Shown piece by piece: positions 42,112-50,099 of a stretch of DNA of 64,000 bases; the first letter of the stretch is position 1, and each line of letters begins with the position of its first letter. The position numbers and the translations under genes are program-made. The notes under the pieces are model-generated. The model had not been told where the DNA came from, searched no databases, and saw nothing but the letters and a program-made list of their open reading frames with translations. This DNA is from Robiginitalea sp. SC105. Its GTDB lineage: Bacteria; Bacteroidota; Bacteroidia; Flavobacteriales; Flavobacteriaceae. The stretch spans positions 992,001 to 1,056,000 of the forward strand of contig NZ_JACLZF010000002.1 of the NCBI RefSeq assembly GCF_014243345.1, read 5' to 3'.

Positions 42112-42302
42112 AATGGTATTTGAATTAATGGATGTAGTGATCGGGGCCGGAAACCGGCTCCTAAATATATCAAAAAAAGGGGGCGTAGCTAGGGAATTCC
42201 CCTTTTAAACCCCTATGCATTATATCGAAAAGATGCAATTTTTCCGCCTTTGGCCTGTTAATTGAATAGTTCCGCTGTATGAAGTGTCCCAAAAACTGAA
42301 CT

Positions 42303-43358
42303 ATGAAACCTGCAATACATTTTCTTTTTCTCCTGGCCATTGCCCTGCTCGGGGTATCCTGCAGCGCAACCAACCGGCTTAGCATGACCGTGACCGAACC
42401 CGCTGAAGTTGCCCTGCCCGGCAGCGTCAAGCGCGTGGGGATCATCAATCGCTCCGTGCCCTCGGAAGGCAACAGGGGCCTGGCGAAAATAGACGCCATC
42501 CTTTCAGCCGAAGGGGTACGCCTGGATTCCCTGGGCGCCGAAGAGGCGGTGGCGGGCCTGGCCGACCGGCTGCGGCTTTCCAACCGGTACGAGGCGGTGG
42601 TTATCCTGCACAATGCATCTGGTGTAGCCCGCGGATTGCGGGGGATGCCTGCTTCCCTGAACCGGGAACAGATACAGGAACTCTGCCAGGCAAATGGCCT
42701 GGATGCCATCTTTTCCCTGTCCTTTTACGATACGGATACGCAGGTGTACCTGCAACTCGGCATGATGGAACTTCCCAATGAACTCGGAATACCCATTTCG
42801 GTGCCTGCCCACAAACTGGACCTGGACACTGAAGTGCGCAACGGCTGGCGCATCTACCTGCCTGAGTTGCCGCTTCCCGTGGATGAATGGGTATACCGGG
42901 ACCATTTCCGGGTGAGCGGAAAAGGGGTCAGTCCGGTGGCAGCCCTTGAATCCATTGCCTTCCGCAAGGATCGGGTACTCGAATTGTCCCGGCAGACAGG
43001 ACATTCACACGGTGGGCGCCTGGAGCCCCGGCGGATCCGTGTGGGCAGGGACTATTTTGTCCGTGGCAGCGATCTGTTCGCACGCGGCCGGAGACTGGCC
43101 CAGACGGGCGATTGGGATGGCGCAGCCTCCCTTTGGGAACAGGAGATCAACCACCCCAAGGACAAGGTAGCCGGCCGGGCGTTTTACAACATGGCCATCA
43201 TCAATGAAATCAACGGGGATCTGGACGCGGCCATCGATTGGGCCCGCAAGTCCTATGCGGATTTCGGCACACGGCATGCATTGGATTACCTGCGGACACT
43301 GGAAAGGCGCAGGGCGGCCCAGGAGCAATTGATGGCAGATGCCCATTGGCAGAAATAG
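42303..43358 (+). CDS. DUF6340-family lipoprotein
   Basis: The 351-residue protein begins with a lipoprotein signal (hydrophobic core then GVSC, Cys20) and then the DUF6340 pattern: VTEPAEVALPGSVKRVGIINRS, QANGLDAIFSLSFYDTD and NGWRIYLPELPLPVDEWVY. The C-terminal third has TPR-like helices (LFARGRRLAQTGDWDGAASLWEQEIN and AFYNMAIINEINGDLDAAIDWARKSY). The family is common in Bacteroidota, without known function; it is probably outer-membrane associated. Single gene converging on the photolyase. Confidence 0.85.
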   Translation: MKPAIHFLFLLAIALLGVSCSATNRLSMTVTEPAEVALPGSVKRVGIINRSVPSEGNRGLAKIDAILSAEGVRLDSLGAEEAVAGLADRLRLSNRYEAVVILHNASGVARGLRGMPASLNREQIQELCQANGLDAIFSLSFYDTDTQVYLQLGMMELPNELGIPISVPAHKLDLDTEVRNGWRIYLPELPLPVDEWVYRDHFRVSGKGVSPVAALESIAFRKDRVLELSRQTGHSHGGRLEPRRIRVGRDYFVRGSDLFARGRRLAQTGDWDGAASLWEQEINHPKDKVAGRAFYNMAIINEINGDLDAAIDWARKSYADFGTRHALDYLRTLERRRAAQEQLMADAHWQK

Positions 43359-43374
43359 GCCGGCCGGATAAAAC

Positions 43375-44679
43375 TTAGTTCAAGGCGGCCTTGTAGGTCT
43401 GCAGGCAGCGTTCCCGCGCCGCTTTGTGGTCTACCATTTTATCGGGGTACTCCTCCGTTCCGTATTCTGGTATCCACTTCCGGATATAGGCCTTTTCCCT
43501 GTCGAATTTGTCCACCTGGGTCATGGGATTGAAAATCCTGAAATAGGGCGCTGCATCCACCCCGCTTCCCGCAGCCCATTGCCAGTTGCCCACATTGCTT
43601 GCCAGCTCATAATCCAGCAACTTTTCTGCGAAATAGGCTTCGCCCCACCGCCAGTCGATCAGCAGGTGCTTGCACAGGAAACTGGCCACCAGCATACGGA
43701 CCCTGTTGTGCATATAGCCGCTGCTGTTGAGCTGGCGCATCCCCGCATCCACCAGGGCATAGCCGGTCTCCCCTTTTTTCCATTTTTCGAATTCCGCCTC
43801 GTCATTGCGCCACTCGATCCGGTCGTATTCCTTCCGGAAGGCCTGGTCTACCGTATGCGGAAAATGCCAGAGGATCTGCATAAAGAATTCCCTCCAGATG
43901 AGTTCGTTCCAGAAGGTTTCATTTTCGGAGTTCAGGGCTCTGCTCAAAGCCGTCCGGATTGATACCGTCCCGAAGCGCAGGTGGGGCCCGAGGCGGGAGG
44001 TGCCTTCACGGGCCGGGAAGTTGCGGGTATCCTCGTAGGCGTCTATTAGTTTTTCACCCAATTCGTAGCCGGGGACCTCGATGGAGGACCTCTCAAACCC
44101 AAGGTCGCCTAAATCCAGATTGGGTAGGCGGGAGTGTTCAATGAGCCGGGAGAGCCGGGAACCGGAGTCGAAAACCGTCAGCCCTACCTCCTTGAAGGCT
44201 TCTTTCCACTTCCGCATGTACGGGGTATATACCACATACGGGTCGCCATCATCCTTCACCACCTCGTCTTTTTCAAAAATAACCTGGTCCTTGAAGGTAT
44301 GGAAGGCGACGCCTGCTTCTTTGAGCAGCTCCCGGATTTGCTCATCGCGTTTCCGGGCGTAGGGTTCGTAGTCATGGTTGGTATAGACCGCGCGGACCTC
44401 CCAGGACGCAAGGAGATTCCTGAAGACCTCAACCGGCTTTCCTTGGTAAATTGCAAGCGAACTGCCGTACTGCTCCTGCATTCGGGAGCGCATTTCCTGC
44501 AGCCGGTCGTGGAGGAAGGTTACCCGGGCGTCATCCCGGGGCAGGTCCTCCAGTATTTCTGTATCAAATATAAATACAGGCAGCACCGGCAGGTCCCCGG
44601 ACAAGGCCTCGAACAGGCCCCTGTTGTCCTCCAGCCGTAGATCGCGCCGGAACCAGAATACATGGACGGCTTTACTCAT
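43375..44679 (-). CDS. Cryptochrome/DNA photolyase family flavoprotein
   Basis: The 434-residue protein has the photolyase N-terminal domain (VFWFRRDLRLEDNRGL) and the FAD-binding C-terminal domain with LIWREFFMQILWHFP, LNSSGYMHNRVRMLVASFL and NWQWAAGSGVDAAPYFRIFNPMTQ. These segments fit a light-driven DNA repair enzyme, most likely cyclobutane-dimer or 6-4 type, or a cryptochrome photoreceptor; activity cannot be assigned by sequence alone. It is the last gene of a three-gene unit after SRPBCC and SDR genes, and starts one base after the SDR stop. Confidence 0.93.
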   Translation of the reverse strand: MSKAVHVFWFRRDLRLEDNRGLFEALSGDLPVLPVFIFDTEILEDLPRDDARVTFLHDRLQEMRSRMQEQYGSSLAIYQGKPVEVFRNLLASWEVRAVYTNHDYEPYARKRDEQIRELLKEAGVAFHTFKDQVIFEKDEVVKDDGDPYVVYTPYMRKWKEAFKEVGLTVFDSGSRLSRLIEHSRLPNLDLGDLGFERSSIEVPGYELGEKLIDAYEDTRNFPAREGTSRLGPHLRFGTVSIRTALSRALNSENETFWNELIWREFFMQILWHFPHTVDQAFRKEYDRIEWRNDEAEFEKWKKGETGYALVDAGMRQLNSSGYMHNRVRMLVASFLCKHLLIDWRWGEAYFAEKLLDYELASNVGNWQWAAGSGVDAAPYFRIFNPMTQVDKFDREKAYIRKWIPEYGTEEYPDKMVDHKAARERCLQTYKAALN

Positions 44680-44680
44680 A

Positions 44681-45373
44681 TCAACTCAGGTTCAGGGTGG
44701 AAAGCCCGCCATCAACACCCAGGACCTGTCCGGTCATCCAACTGCTGTCATCCGAAAGGAGGAACGCGGCCATCCGGGCAATATCCCCCGGTTTTCCGAC
44801 CCGCTTCAATGGGTGTCGCTCCGCCATTTTCTCCTGCTTCTTCTCATTGTTCAGCAGGCGGGAAGCCATGGGCGTGTCTACCAGGGAAGGTGCAATTACG
44901 TTGACGCGGAGCTGGGGGGCATACTCGGCGGCCAGCGCACGGGCGAAGCCTTCAATGGCGCCTTTGGACGCGGCCACGCTGCTGTGGAAGGGCATGCCGC
45001 TGCCAACGGCCACAGTACTGAAAAATACCAGGCTGGCAGTTTCGGTAAAACGGGGCATGACCACTTTGAGTACCCGTACAAGGCCCGTAAAATTGAGGTT
45101 TAGGTCTTCTTCAAACGCATTAACGCTCAGCATTTTAAAGGGTTTTAGGTTGATGCTTCCCGGGCAATAGACCAGGCCGTCAAGGGATTCGGGGAGCCCG
45201 TCCAGTTTCTCGAAATCCCCGGTGACATCCAGTTCAATATGGGAAACTCCGAGGTCTTCCAGCGGCCCTGGCTGCCGGGATGCCGTATACAGGTTGTGGG
45301 TATCCTTCAGCAACCGGACCAGTTCGAGCCCGATCCCGGAAGAACCGCCAATGATCAATATATTCTTTTTCAT
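44681..45373 (-). CDS. SDR-family protein lacking the catalytic tyrosine
   Basis: The 230-residue protein has the Rossmann motif GGSSGIGLEL and the SDR C-terminus GQVLGVDGG, plus the conserved LNLNFTG and STVAVGSGM (Ser around 119). In the active-site segment HSSVAASKGAIEGF the usual YxxxK is VxxxK: Val133 and Lys137 (GTG and AAA codons read directly at 44975-44977 and 44963-44965). So it binds a dinucleotide but probably cannot do standard oxidoreduction. It lies between the SRPBCC and photolyase genes with gaps of one or two bases. Confidence 0.9.
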   Translation of the reverse strand: MKKNILIIGGSSGIGLELVRLLKDTHNLYTASRQPGPLEDLGVSHIELDVTGDFEKLDGLPESLDGLVYCPGSINLKPFKMLSVNAFEEDLNLNFTGLVRVLKVVMPRFTETASLVFFSTVAVGSGMPFHSSVAASKGAIEGFARALAAEYAPQLRVNVIAPSLVDTPMASRLLNNEKKQEKMAERHPLKRVGKPGDIARMAAFLLSDDSSWMTGQVLGVDGGLSTLNLS

Positions 45374-45375
45374 AA

Positions 45376-45873
45376 CTATAGGGTTTTAAAGGAGAGGACG
45401 GCAGGTTTTCCGGGTAATTGGCCAAAGCGACGCTCCAGCTCGGCAACCCGGTAGCGGAAGATGTTACTTAACTGCTTTTTAACCAACAAGCCGTGTGCCA
45501 GGTGGCCCAGCCAGCCCAGGGGAAGCTTGTAGTCGATTACATCCACCATCCGGACACCTCCGTCCGCAGGTTCAATAAAGTGTTTGTGGTGCCAGAAGGC
45601 ATAGGGTCCGAAGCGCTGCTCATCCACAAAATACTGCCCCTGGGCAACATGGGTGATTTCTGTGACCCACCGGGTGCGGAAGCCGCGAAAGGGGGAGACA
45701 CTGTAGTGGATAATCTGTCCCGGGAACATGGACCGGTCGGCCCCGGCCAGTATGCGGAAACCCATATGCTGCGGGGTGATCCGTTCCAAATTGGCAGGGT
45801 TGGACAGGAAGTCCCAGGCCTCCCCCACTGGGAGTGCCAGGAACTGCTCCGCCTGCAGTTGATAGCTCTTCAT
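45376..45873 (-). CDS. SRPBCC-family protein (photolyase operon)
   Basis: With the ATG at 45873 the protein has 165 residues; a GTG two codons upstream is possible, but the promoter box is only 13 bases upstream of the ATG. It has the SRPBCC lipid/ligand-binding layout: VGEAWDFLSNPANLERITP, SMFPGQIIHYSVSPF, WVTEITHVAQGQYFVDEQRFGPYAFWHHKHFIEP and a C-terminal helix. Ligand unknown. It heads the SRPBCC-SDR-photolyase operon, an arrangement common in Bacteroidota and likely light- or stress-responsive. Confidence 0.88.
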   Translation of the reverse strand: MKSYQLQAEQFLALPVGEAWDFLSNPANLERITPQHMGFRILAGADRSMFPGQIIHYSVSPFRGFRTRWVTEITHVAQGQYFVDEQRFGPYAFWHHKHFIEPADGGVRMVDVIDYKLPLGWLGHLAHGLLVKKQLSNIFRYRVAELERRFGQLPGKPAVLSFKTL

Positions 45874-45886
45874 AAGCACGTTTATC

Positions 45887-45905
45887 CAAAGATACGACCA
45901 TATTG
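45887..45905 (-). promoter_or_regulatory. Promoter of the SRPBCC-SDR-photolyase operon
   Basis: The minus strand reads TATCTTTG at 45887-45894. Upstream, separated by 18-19 bases, lies TTTG or TTG inside the palindrome at 45903-45914, giving a -33/-7 layout. Confidence 0.6.
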
Positions 45906-45937
45906 TTTAAACAAAATATTTGATAGTTAAACATAAT
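45903..45937. promoter_or_regulatory. Putative operator overlapping the photolyase-operon promoter
   Basis: A perfect 12-bp palindrome TTGTTTAAACAA (45903-45914) overlaps the -33 region; its right part recurs as a direct repeat, TTTAAACAAAAT (45906-45917) and GTTAAACATAAT (45926-45937), with starts 20 bp apart. The arrangement fits a dimeric or tandem-bound repressor; a light- or B12-sensing MerR (LitR/CarH type) regulator is a guess from similar operons. No regulator gene is in the window. Confidence 0.45.
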
Positions 45938-45989
45938 CTAAAATTTATTAGAAATGGGGTATTGATCGATTTCCTGTTAAGCCTGTCTG

Positions 45990-45997
45990 TATTTTTG
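45990..45997 (+). promoter_or_regulatory. Putative -7 box of the gene at 46032
   Basis: TATTTTTG matches TAnnTTTG, 34 bases before the ATG. Confidence 0.55.
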
Positions 45998-46031
45998 CGG
46001 CCACTTCCCCGGATTTTGTACCTTTTCATGG

Positions 46032-47204
46032 ATGAAAACGCGATTTGGTTTCCCGGTTTCTGTACTGCTCTTCGTTTGGGCGGCCTCCCTGCAGGCGCAG
46101 AGCGACCTGGCACTATTGGGCAATCTTCCGGATGCCGTCAGGGAAACCTCGGGATTGCTGGTTGATGGCCCATACCTGGTTACCCACAACGATTCCGGGA
46201 ACGACCCGGTGCTGTATTACCTGGATACGGTCAACCTGGAAATCCAGCGGGAAGTCCGGGTCGAAGGGGCTGTGAACAAGGACTGGGAGGACCTGGCGGC
46301 AGATGCCGACTTCGTGTATATCGGGGATTTTGGCAATACCCGCGGCAACCGGACGGACCTTGTGATCTATCGGATTGCCAGGGGGGACCTGGCTGCCGGT
46401 GATGTGGTGACGGCGGAACCTATCTTCTTTTCCTATGAGGACCAGGCAGACTTCAGCGGGACAACGAACAGCGACTGGGATGCTGAGGCGATGGTGGTCC
46501 GGGGGGATTCCCTTTTCATTTTCACCAAACAATGGCAGTCCAACGGCACGGTCGCGTACCGGATACCCACCACCCCCGGTACGCACAGTGCGCTTCGGGT
46601 GGCAGCTTTCGATGCCGGGGGCCTGGTAACGGGTGCCACAAGTGGCCCGGACGGCGGGATTTTCCTGCTCGGGTATACGGCTGTGCTGCAGCCGTTCCTG
46701 GTAACAGTGCCACAGGCTACGGGCTCCTTTGAATTCCCTGCAGCTACCCAGCGGCAATTGCTCAATATCGGGTTTGGCCAGGCGGAGGGAATTACAGCGG
46801 ATGGGACCGGCCGGTTCTTTATCAGCACGGAGGCCTTTGCCAATGCGCTTGCCAGCCTGCCCGCCGCAGTTTACACCTTCCGCATGGACCCCGCAGAACC
46901 CGAAACGCCCGGCGAGCCGCCCGGGGAAGGCGGGGGTGACCCGGAACCCGAGCCCCCCGGAAGGCCCGGAGGCCTTGTGATCTACCGCCCAGAAGGCTCC
47001 ACGTCCCTGTATTATGAATTCGACAATCCGGGACCTGTACTCGCCCGTGCAGTCTACGATACGGCCGGGAGGCGGGTCCTCTTCCAGAATGCACCGGAAA
47101 TTGAGCCGGGTCGCCTGGAAATCGGCAGCCTGAAGACTTCTGTCTACTATCTGACTTTATACTTCCGGGGTACGGTGGTCAGCGAACCCTTTATCCGCTA
47201 CTGA
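46032..47204 (+). CDS. Secreted beta-propeller-like protein with T9SS-like C-terminal domain
   Basis: The 390-residue protein has a signal peptide (LLFVWAASLQAQ), then a repetitive beta-rich body (for example LPDAVRETSGLLVDGPYLVTHNDSGND, DWEDLAADADFVYIGDFGNTRG and DWDAEAMVVRGDSLFIFTKQW) like a propeller of the esterase-like/phytase-like type. A Pro/Gly/Glu-rich linker (about residues 290-315) leads to an 80-residue end domain ending in SVYYLTLYFRGTVVSEPFIRY, which looks like a T9SS sorting domain. Likely secreted or surface anchored. Activity unknown. It is divergent from the photolyase operon and has its own promoter box. Confidence 0.82.
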   Translation: MKTRFGFPVSVLLFVWAASLQAQSDLALLGNLPDAVRETSGLLVDGPYLVTHNDSGNDPVLYYLDTVNLEIQREVRVEGAVNKDWEDLAADADFVYIGDFGNTRGNRTDLVIYRIARGDLAAGDVVTAEPIFFSYEDQADFSGTTNSDWDAEAMVVRGDSLFIFTKQWQSNGTVAYRIPTTPGTHSALRVAAFDAGGLVTGATSGPDGGIFLLGYTAVLQPFLVTVPQATGSFEFPAATQRQLLNIGFGQAEGITADGTGRFFISTEAFANALASLPAAVYTFRMDPAEPETPGEPPGEGGGDPEPEPPGRPGGLVIYRPEGSTSLYYEFDNPGPVLARAVYDTAGRRVLFQNAPEIEPGRLEIGSLKTSVYYLTLYFRGTVVSEPFIRY

Positions 47205-47300
47205 CCTCGTAAACCCAGCAGTGTGACTGCTCCATGCAGGATACGGGGGCACCCTCTTCGATTTTAGTTTTTTTTAACATTTACAGGCTTCGCGAATCCC

Positions 47301-47308
47301 TAGTTTTG
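47301..47308 (+). promoter_or_regulatory. Putative -7 box of the DUF2911 gene
   Basis: TAGTTTTG matches TAnnTTTG, 26 bases before the ATG at 47335. No clear -33 TTG. Confidence 0.5.
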
Positions 47309-47334
47309 ACCAAACCGTTAAAGCAAAAATCAAT

Positions 47335-48177
47335 ATGAAGAAATCCATCCTTTTATTTGTTGCGCTGGGCATAGGTGCCTTGGGCTTTTCGCAGATCCAG
47401 ACTCCCGCCCCCAGCCCGGGATCTGAATTGCACCAAACCGTTGGCCTGACCGAAGTGGTCGTGAATTATTCCCGCCCCTCCATGAAGGGACGCGCGATAT
47501 TCGGCGGCCTGGTTCCCTTCGATGCCATCTGGCGGACCGGTGCGAACATGAATACCACCGTTTCCTTTTCGGACGACGTAAAAGTGGGAGGAAATACCCT
47601 GGAGGCCGGAGCCTACGCCCTCTATACCAAGCCAGGCCCACAGCAGTGGGAAGTCTACTTTTATACGGACACCAACAACGGCGGCCTGCCGCAGCAGTGG
47701 GACGAATCCAAGGTGGCGGCTATCGTTACCGTCCCTGCCATGAAGATGGAGATGCCGGTGGAGACCTTCACCATTACGGTGGATGACCTGACCAATAACG
47801 GGGCCAGCCTGGGCCTGATCTGGGAAAACACCTATGTCGGGATTCCCTTCGAAGTACCGACTACCGAAAAGGCCATGAGGAGTATCGAGGCGGTAATGGG
47901 CGGTCCGGGCGCCAATCAGTACCACAGCGCAGCGGCCTATTACCTGGAGGAAGGCCAGGACCTTTCCAAAGCGAAAATGTGGGTTGACAAGGCCACCGAG
48001 ATGTCACCGGACGCGTATTGGATGTGGCGGACCAAGTCCCTGATCTACGCCAAGATGGGCGACACGAAAGGGGCAATCGCTGCCGCCAAAAAATCCCTGG
48101 AGGTTGCCCAGAAGGCGGGGAACCAGGATTATGTGCGGATGAACCAGGCCTCGCTGAAGGAATGGGGGGCGATGTAA
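47335..48177 (+). CDS. DUF2911-domain secreted protein with TPR-like tail
   Basis: The 280-residue protein has a signal peptide (KKSILLFVALGIGALGFSQ) and the DUF2911 pattern: VVVNYSRPSMKGRAIFGGLVPFDAIWRTGANMNT, GGNTLEAGAYALYTKPG and EVYFYTDTNNGG. The last 80 residues form TPR-like helices (YYLEEGQDLSKAKMWVDKATEM, GDTKGAIAAAKKSLEVAQKAG). The family is widespread in Bacteroidota and of unknown function; it is expected in the periplasm or outside the cell. Single gene with promoter box and strong terminator. Confidence 0.88.
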   Translation: MKKSILLFVALGIGALGFSQIQTPAPSPGSELHQTVGLTEVVVNYSRPSMKGRAIFGGLVPFDAIWRTGANMNTTVSFSDDVKVGGNTLEAGAYALYTKPGPQQWEVYFYTDTNNGGLPQQWDESKVAAIVTVPAMKMEMPVETFTITVDDLTNNGASLGLIWENTYVGIPFEVPTTEKAMRSIEAVMGGPGANQYHSAAAYYLEEGQDLSKAKMWVDKATEMSPDAYWMWRTKSLIYAKMGDTKGAIAAAKKSLEVAQKAGNQDYVRMNQASLKEWGAM

Positions 48178-48195
48178 ATACTGCCGCAACCCGTC

Positions 48196-48228
48196 AAAAA
48201 ACCGGACCTGAAAGGGCCCGGTTTTTTT
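48196..48228 (+). terminator. Terminator of the DUF2911 gene
   Basis: AAAAAACCGG pairs with CCGGTTTTTT around an imperfect inner stem and is followed by a run of seven T, 18 bases after the stop. The A-rich left arm may also act on the converging symporter gene. Confidence 0.82.
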
Positions 48229-48282
48229 ATTGGGTCTAAAAGTGCGCAGTCGCAATCGCCATCACAACCAGCTGCCAGCTCA

Positions 48283-49995
48283 TCAGATCCTTACCGGCGG
48301 CTTGCCCAAGAGCCGGTCGAAACCTTCCAGCAGGATGGCCAGGAAGATCACCAGGGCACAGCCAAAGGCATTGAGCCACAGATAAGACATCCAGTCGAAC
48401 TTGAAGCCGATGATCACAATGACCTGGGTGATGATCGCCGCGATGAAAACCGCATTGCCCCGGACAAACCGGATAAAGAAAGCGAGCAGGAATATCCCCA
48501 GGACGTTCCCGTAGAAAATGGAACCGATGATATTCACCAACTGGATGAGGTTGTCGAAGAGGTCTGCAAAACAAGCGATCAGGATGGCCATAACCCCCCA
48601 GAGTAGCGTAAACAGGCGGGAAACCTTCACATAGTGTTTCGGGTCGCTATGGTCGGGCCGGTTGCGCTTGTACAGGTCCAGTGCCGTAATGGTGCCCAGG
48701 GCGTTCAGTTCGGATGCCGTCGATGACATGGCTGCCGACAGGATCACGGCAAGCAACAAGCCTATAAGCCCCCGGGGCAGGTAATTCAGGATAAAGTGGA
48801 TAAAGACGTAGTCTTTGTCGTTGGTCTCCACCGAAGGATTGGCCTGGGCAATGAGTTCGCGTGCCGCTTCCCGGTTGTTCCGCTCTTTCCGGTTGATATC
48901 CAGGATCTGTTGTTTGGCGTCGATGGTGGCCGAATATTCCTTGATATCCAGGGCTGCGGAAAACGCATCCTGAGCCATTTTCTTCTCGACTTCCAGGTCC
49001 TGGTGGGCCCCCTGCAACAACCTGTAATCCTGGGCATAGGGGGATTCGAGCACCGCTTCGGTGGCTGCCGGGTTAAAATTCAGGGGGGAGGGGTTGTACT
49101 GGTAGAACACAAAGACCATCACCCCCACGAGCAGGATAAAGAACTGCATCGGGATCTTGAGGATGCCGTTAAAGATCAGCCCCAGCTGGCTCTCCCTCAC
49201 GGTTTTTCCCGAAAGGTAACGCTGCACCTGGCTTTGGTCTGTCCCGAAATAGGCGAGCATGAGGAAAAGCCCCCCGGTAATCCCGCTCCAGAAGGTGTAG
49301 CGGCTGTCCGTATCGAAATCAAAATTCAGGATATTCAATTTGTCACTGGCACCGGCCACCTTCAGCGCCTTCCCGAAACTTATGTCCGTTGGCAGGTACC
49401 CGAGGATAAAGAAAAATGCCATGAACATCCCGAGCATGATGACGAACATCTGTTGTTTCTGGGTGACGTTGACTGCCTTGGTGCCCCCGGAAACCGTATA
49501 GATGATAACCAGGATCCCGATAATGATATTCAGGGTATTGAGGTTCCACCCCAATACGGCAGACAGGATAATGGAAGGGGCAAAGATCGTGATCCCTGCG
49601 GCCAGGCCCCGCTGCAGCAGGAAGAGCATGGCCGCGAGCGTACGGGTTTTCAGGTCGAAGCGCTTTTCCAGGAATTCGTAGGCAGTATATACCTTGAGGT
49701 GGTGGTAGATGGGCACGAATACCAGGCAGATGATGATCATGGCCAGGGGCAGTCCGAAATAGAACTGGACAAAACCCATGCCGTCGTGGAAGGCCTGGCC
49801 GGGGGTGGAGAGGAAGGTGATGGCGCTGGCCTGTGTGGCCATGACCGACAGGCCCACTGTCAGCCATTTGGCTTTTTTGCCTCCCCGGACGTAATCGTCC
49901 ACATCCTTGCTTCCCCGGGTGCGCCACACACCAAAGGCCACGATAAACAACAATGTTCCCGACAGGATGATCCAGTCTAAGGTTCCCATCCCCAT
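48283..49995 (-). CDS. Sodium:solute symporter (SSS family)
   Basis: The 570-residue membrane protein has the SSS pattern of about 13 helices: WIILSGTLLFIVAFGVW, TVGLSVMATQASAITFLSTPGQAF, GGTKAVNVTQKQQMFVI, GTDQSQVQRYLSGKT and AVILSAAMSSTASELNALGT. It couples uptake of a sugar or related solute to sodium; the substrate is not readable. A roughly 60-residue hydrophilic insertion rich in charged residues (about 330-390) is notable. It follows the 33-residue membrane peptide by one base and is the last gene of the PIG-L operon. Confidence 0.93.
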   Translation of the reverse strand: MGMGTLDWIILSGTLLFIVAFGVWRTRGSKDVDDYVRGGKKAKWLTVGLSVMATQASAITFLSTPGQAFHDGMGFVQFYFGLPLAMIIICLVFVPIYHHLKVYTAYEFLEKRFDLKTRTLAAMLFLLQRGLAAGITIFAPSIILSAVLGWNLNTLNIIIGILVIIYTVSGGTKAVNVTQKQQMFVIMLGMFMAFFFILGYLPTDISFGKALKVAGASDKLNILNFDFDTDSRYTFWSGITGGLFLMLAYFGTDQSQVQRYLSGKTVRESQLGLIFNGILKIPMQFFILLVGVMVFVFYQYNPSPLNFNPAATEAVLESPYAQDYRLLQGAHQDLEVEKKMAQDAFSAALDIKEYSATIDAKQQILDINRKERNNREAARELIAQANPSVETNDKDYVFIHFILNYLPRGLIGLLLAVILSAAMSSTASELNALGTITALDLYKRNRPDHSDPKHYVKVSRLFTLLWGVMAILIACFADLFDNLIQLVNIIGSIFYGNVLGIFLLAFFIRFVRGNAVFIAAIITQVIVIIGFKFDWMSYLWLNAFGCALVIFLAILLEGFDRLLGKPPVRI

Positions 49996-49996
49996 A

Positions 49997-50098
49997 TCAG
50001 GCGTTTGAGATCATGATATAATAGAAAACCAGTACGTAAATGATATTGAGCAGGATCACCACGGTATAGGCCCGCTTCCATACCATTTTTTCCTTCAT
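49997..50098 (-). CDS. 33-residue single-helix membrane peptide between PIG-L and symporter genes
   Basis: I translated this small frame directly: ATG at 50098, TGA at 49997-49999, 33 codons. The product is a basic N-terminus (KEKMVWKRAY, with four positive residues) followed by one helix of about 20 hydrophobic residues (TVVILLNIIYVLVFYYIMI) and ends SNA. The ATG begins one base after the stop of the PIG-L gene, and its stop is one base before the symporter start, which argues for real, coupled translation. By position it could be an accessory subunit of the symporter, similar in idea to the small partner of some SSS transporters. No family is recognised; frame conservation is the main test. 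Confidence 0.7.
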   Translation of the reverse strand: MKEKMVWKRAYTVVILLNIIYVLVFYYIMISNA

Positions 50099-50099
50099 T

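Noticed and set aside
48796-49980. 394-codon plus-strand frame opposite the symporter
   Set aside because: Composition is His/Gln/Asp-rich, typical of the antisense of a membrane protein, and has no motif.
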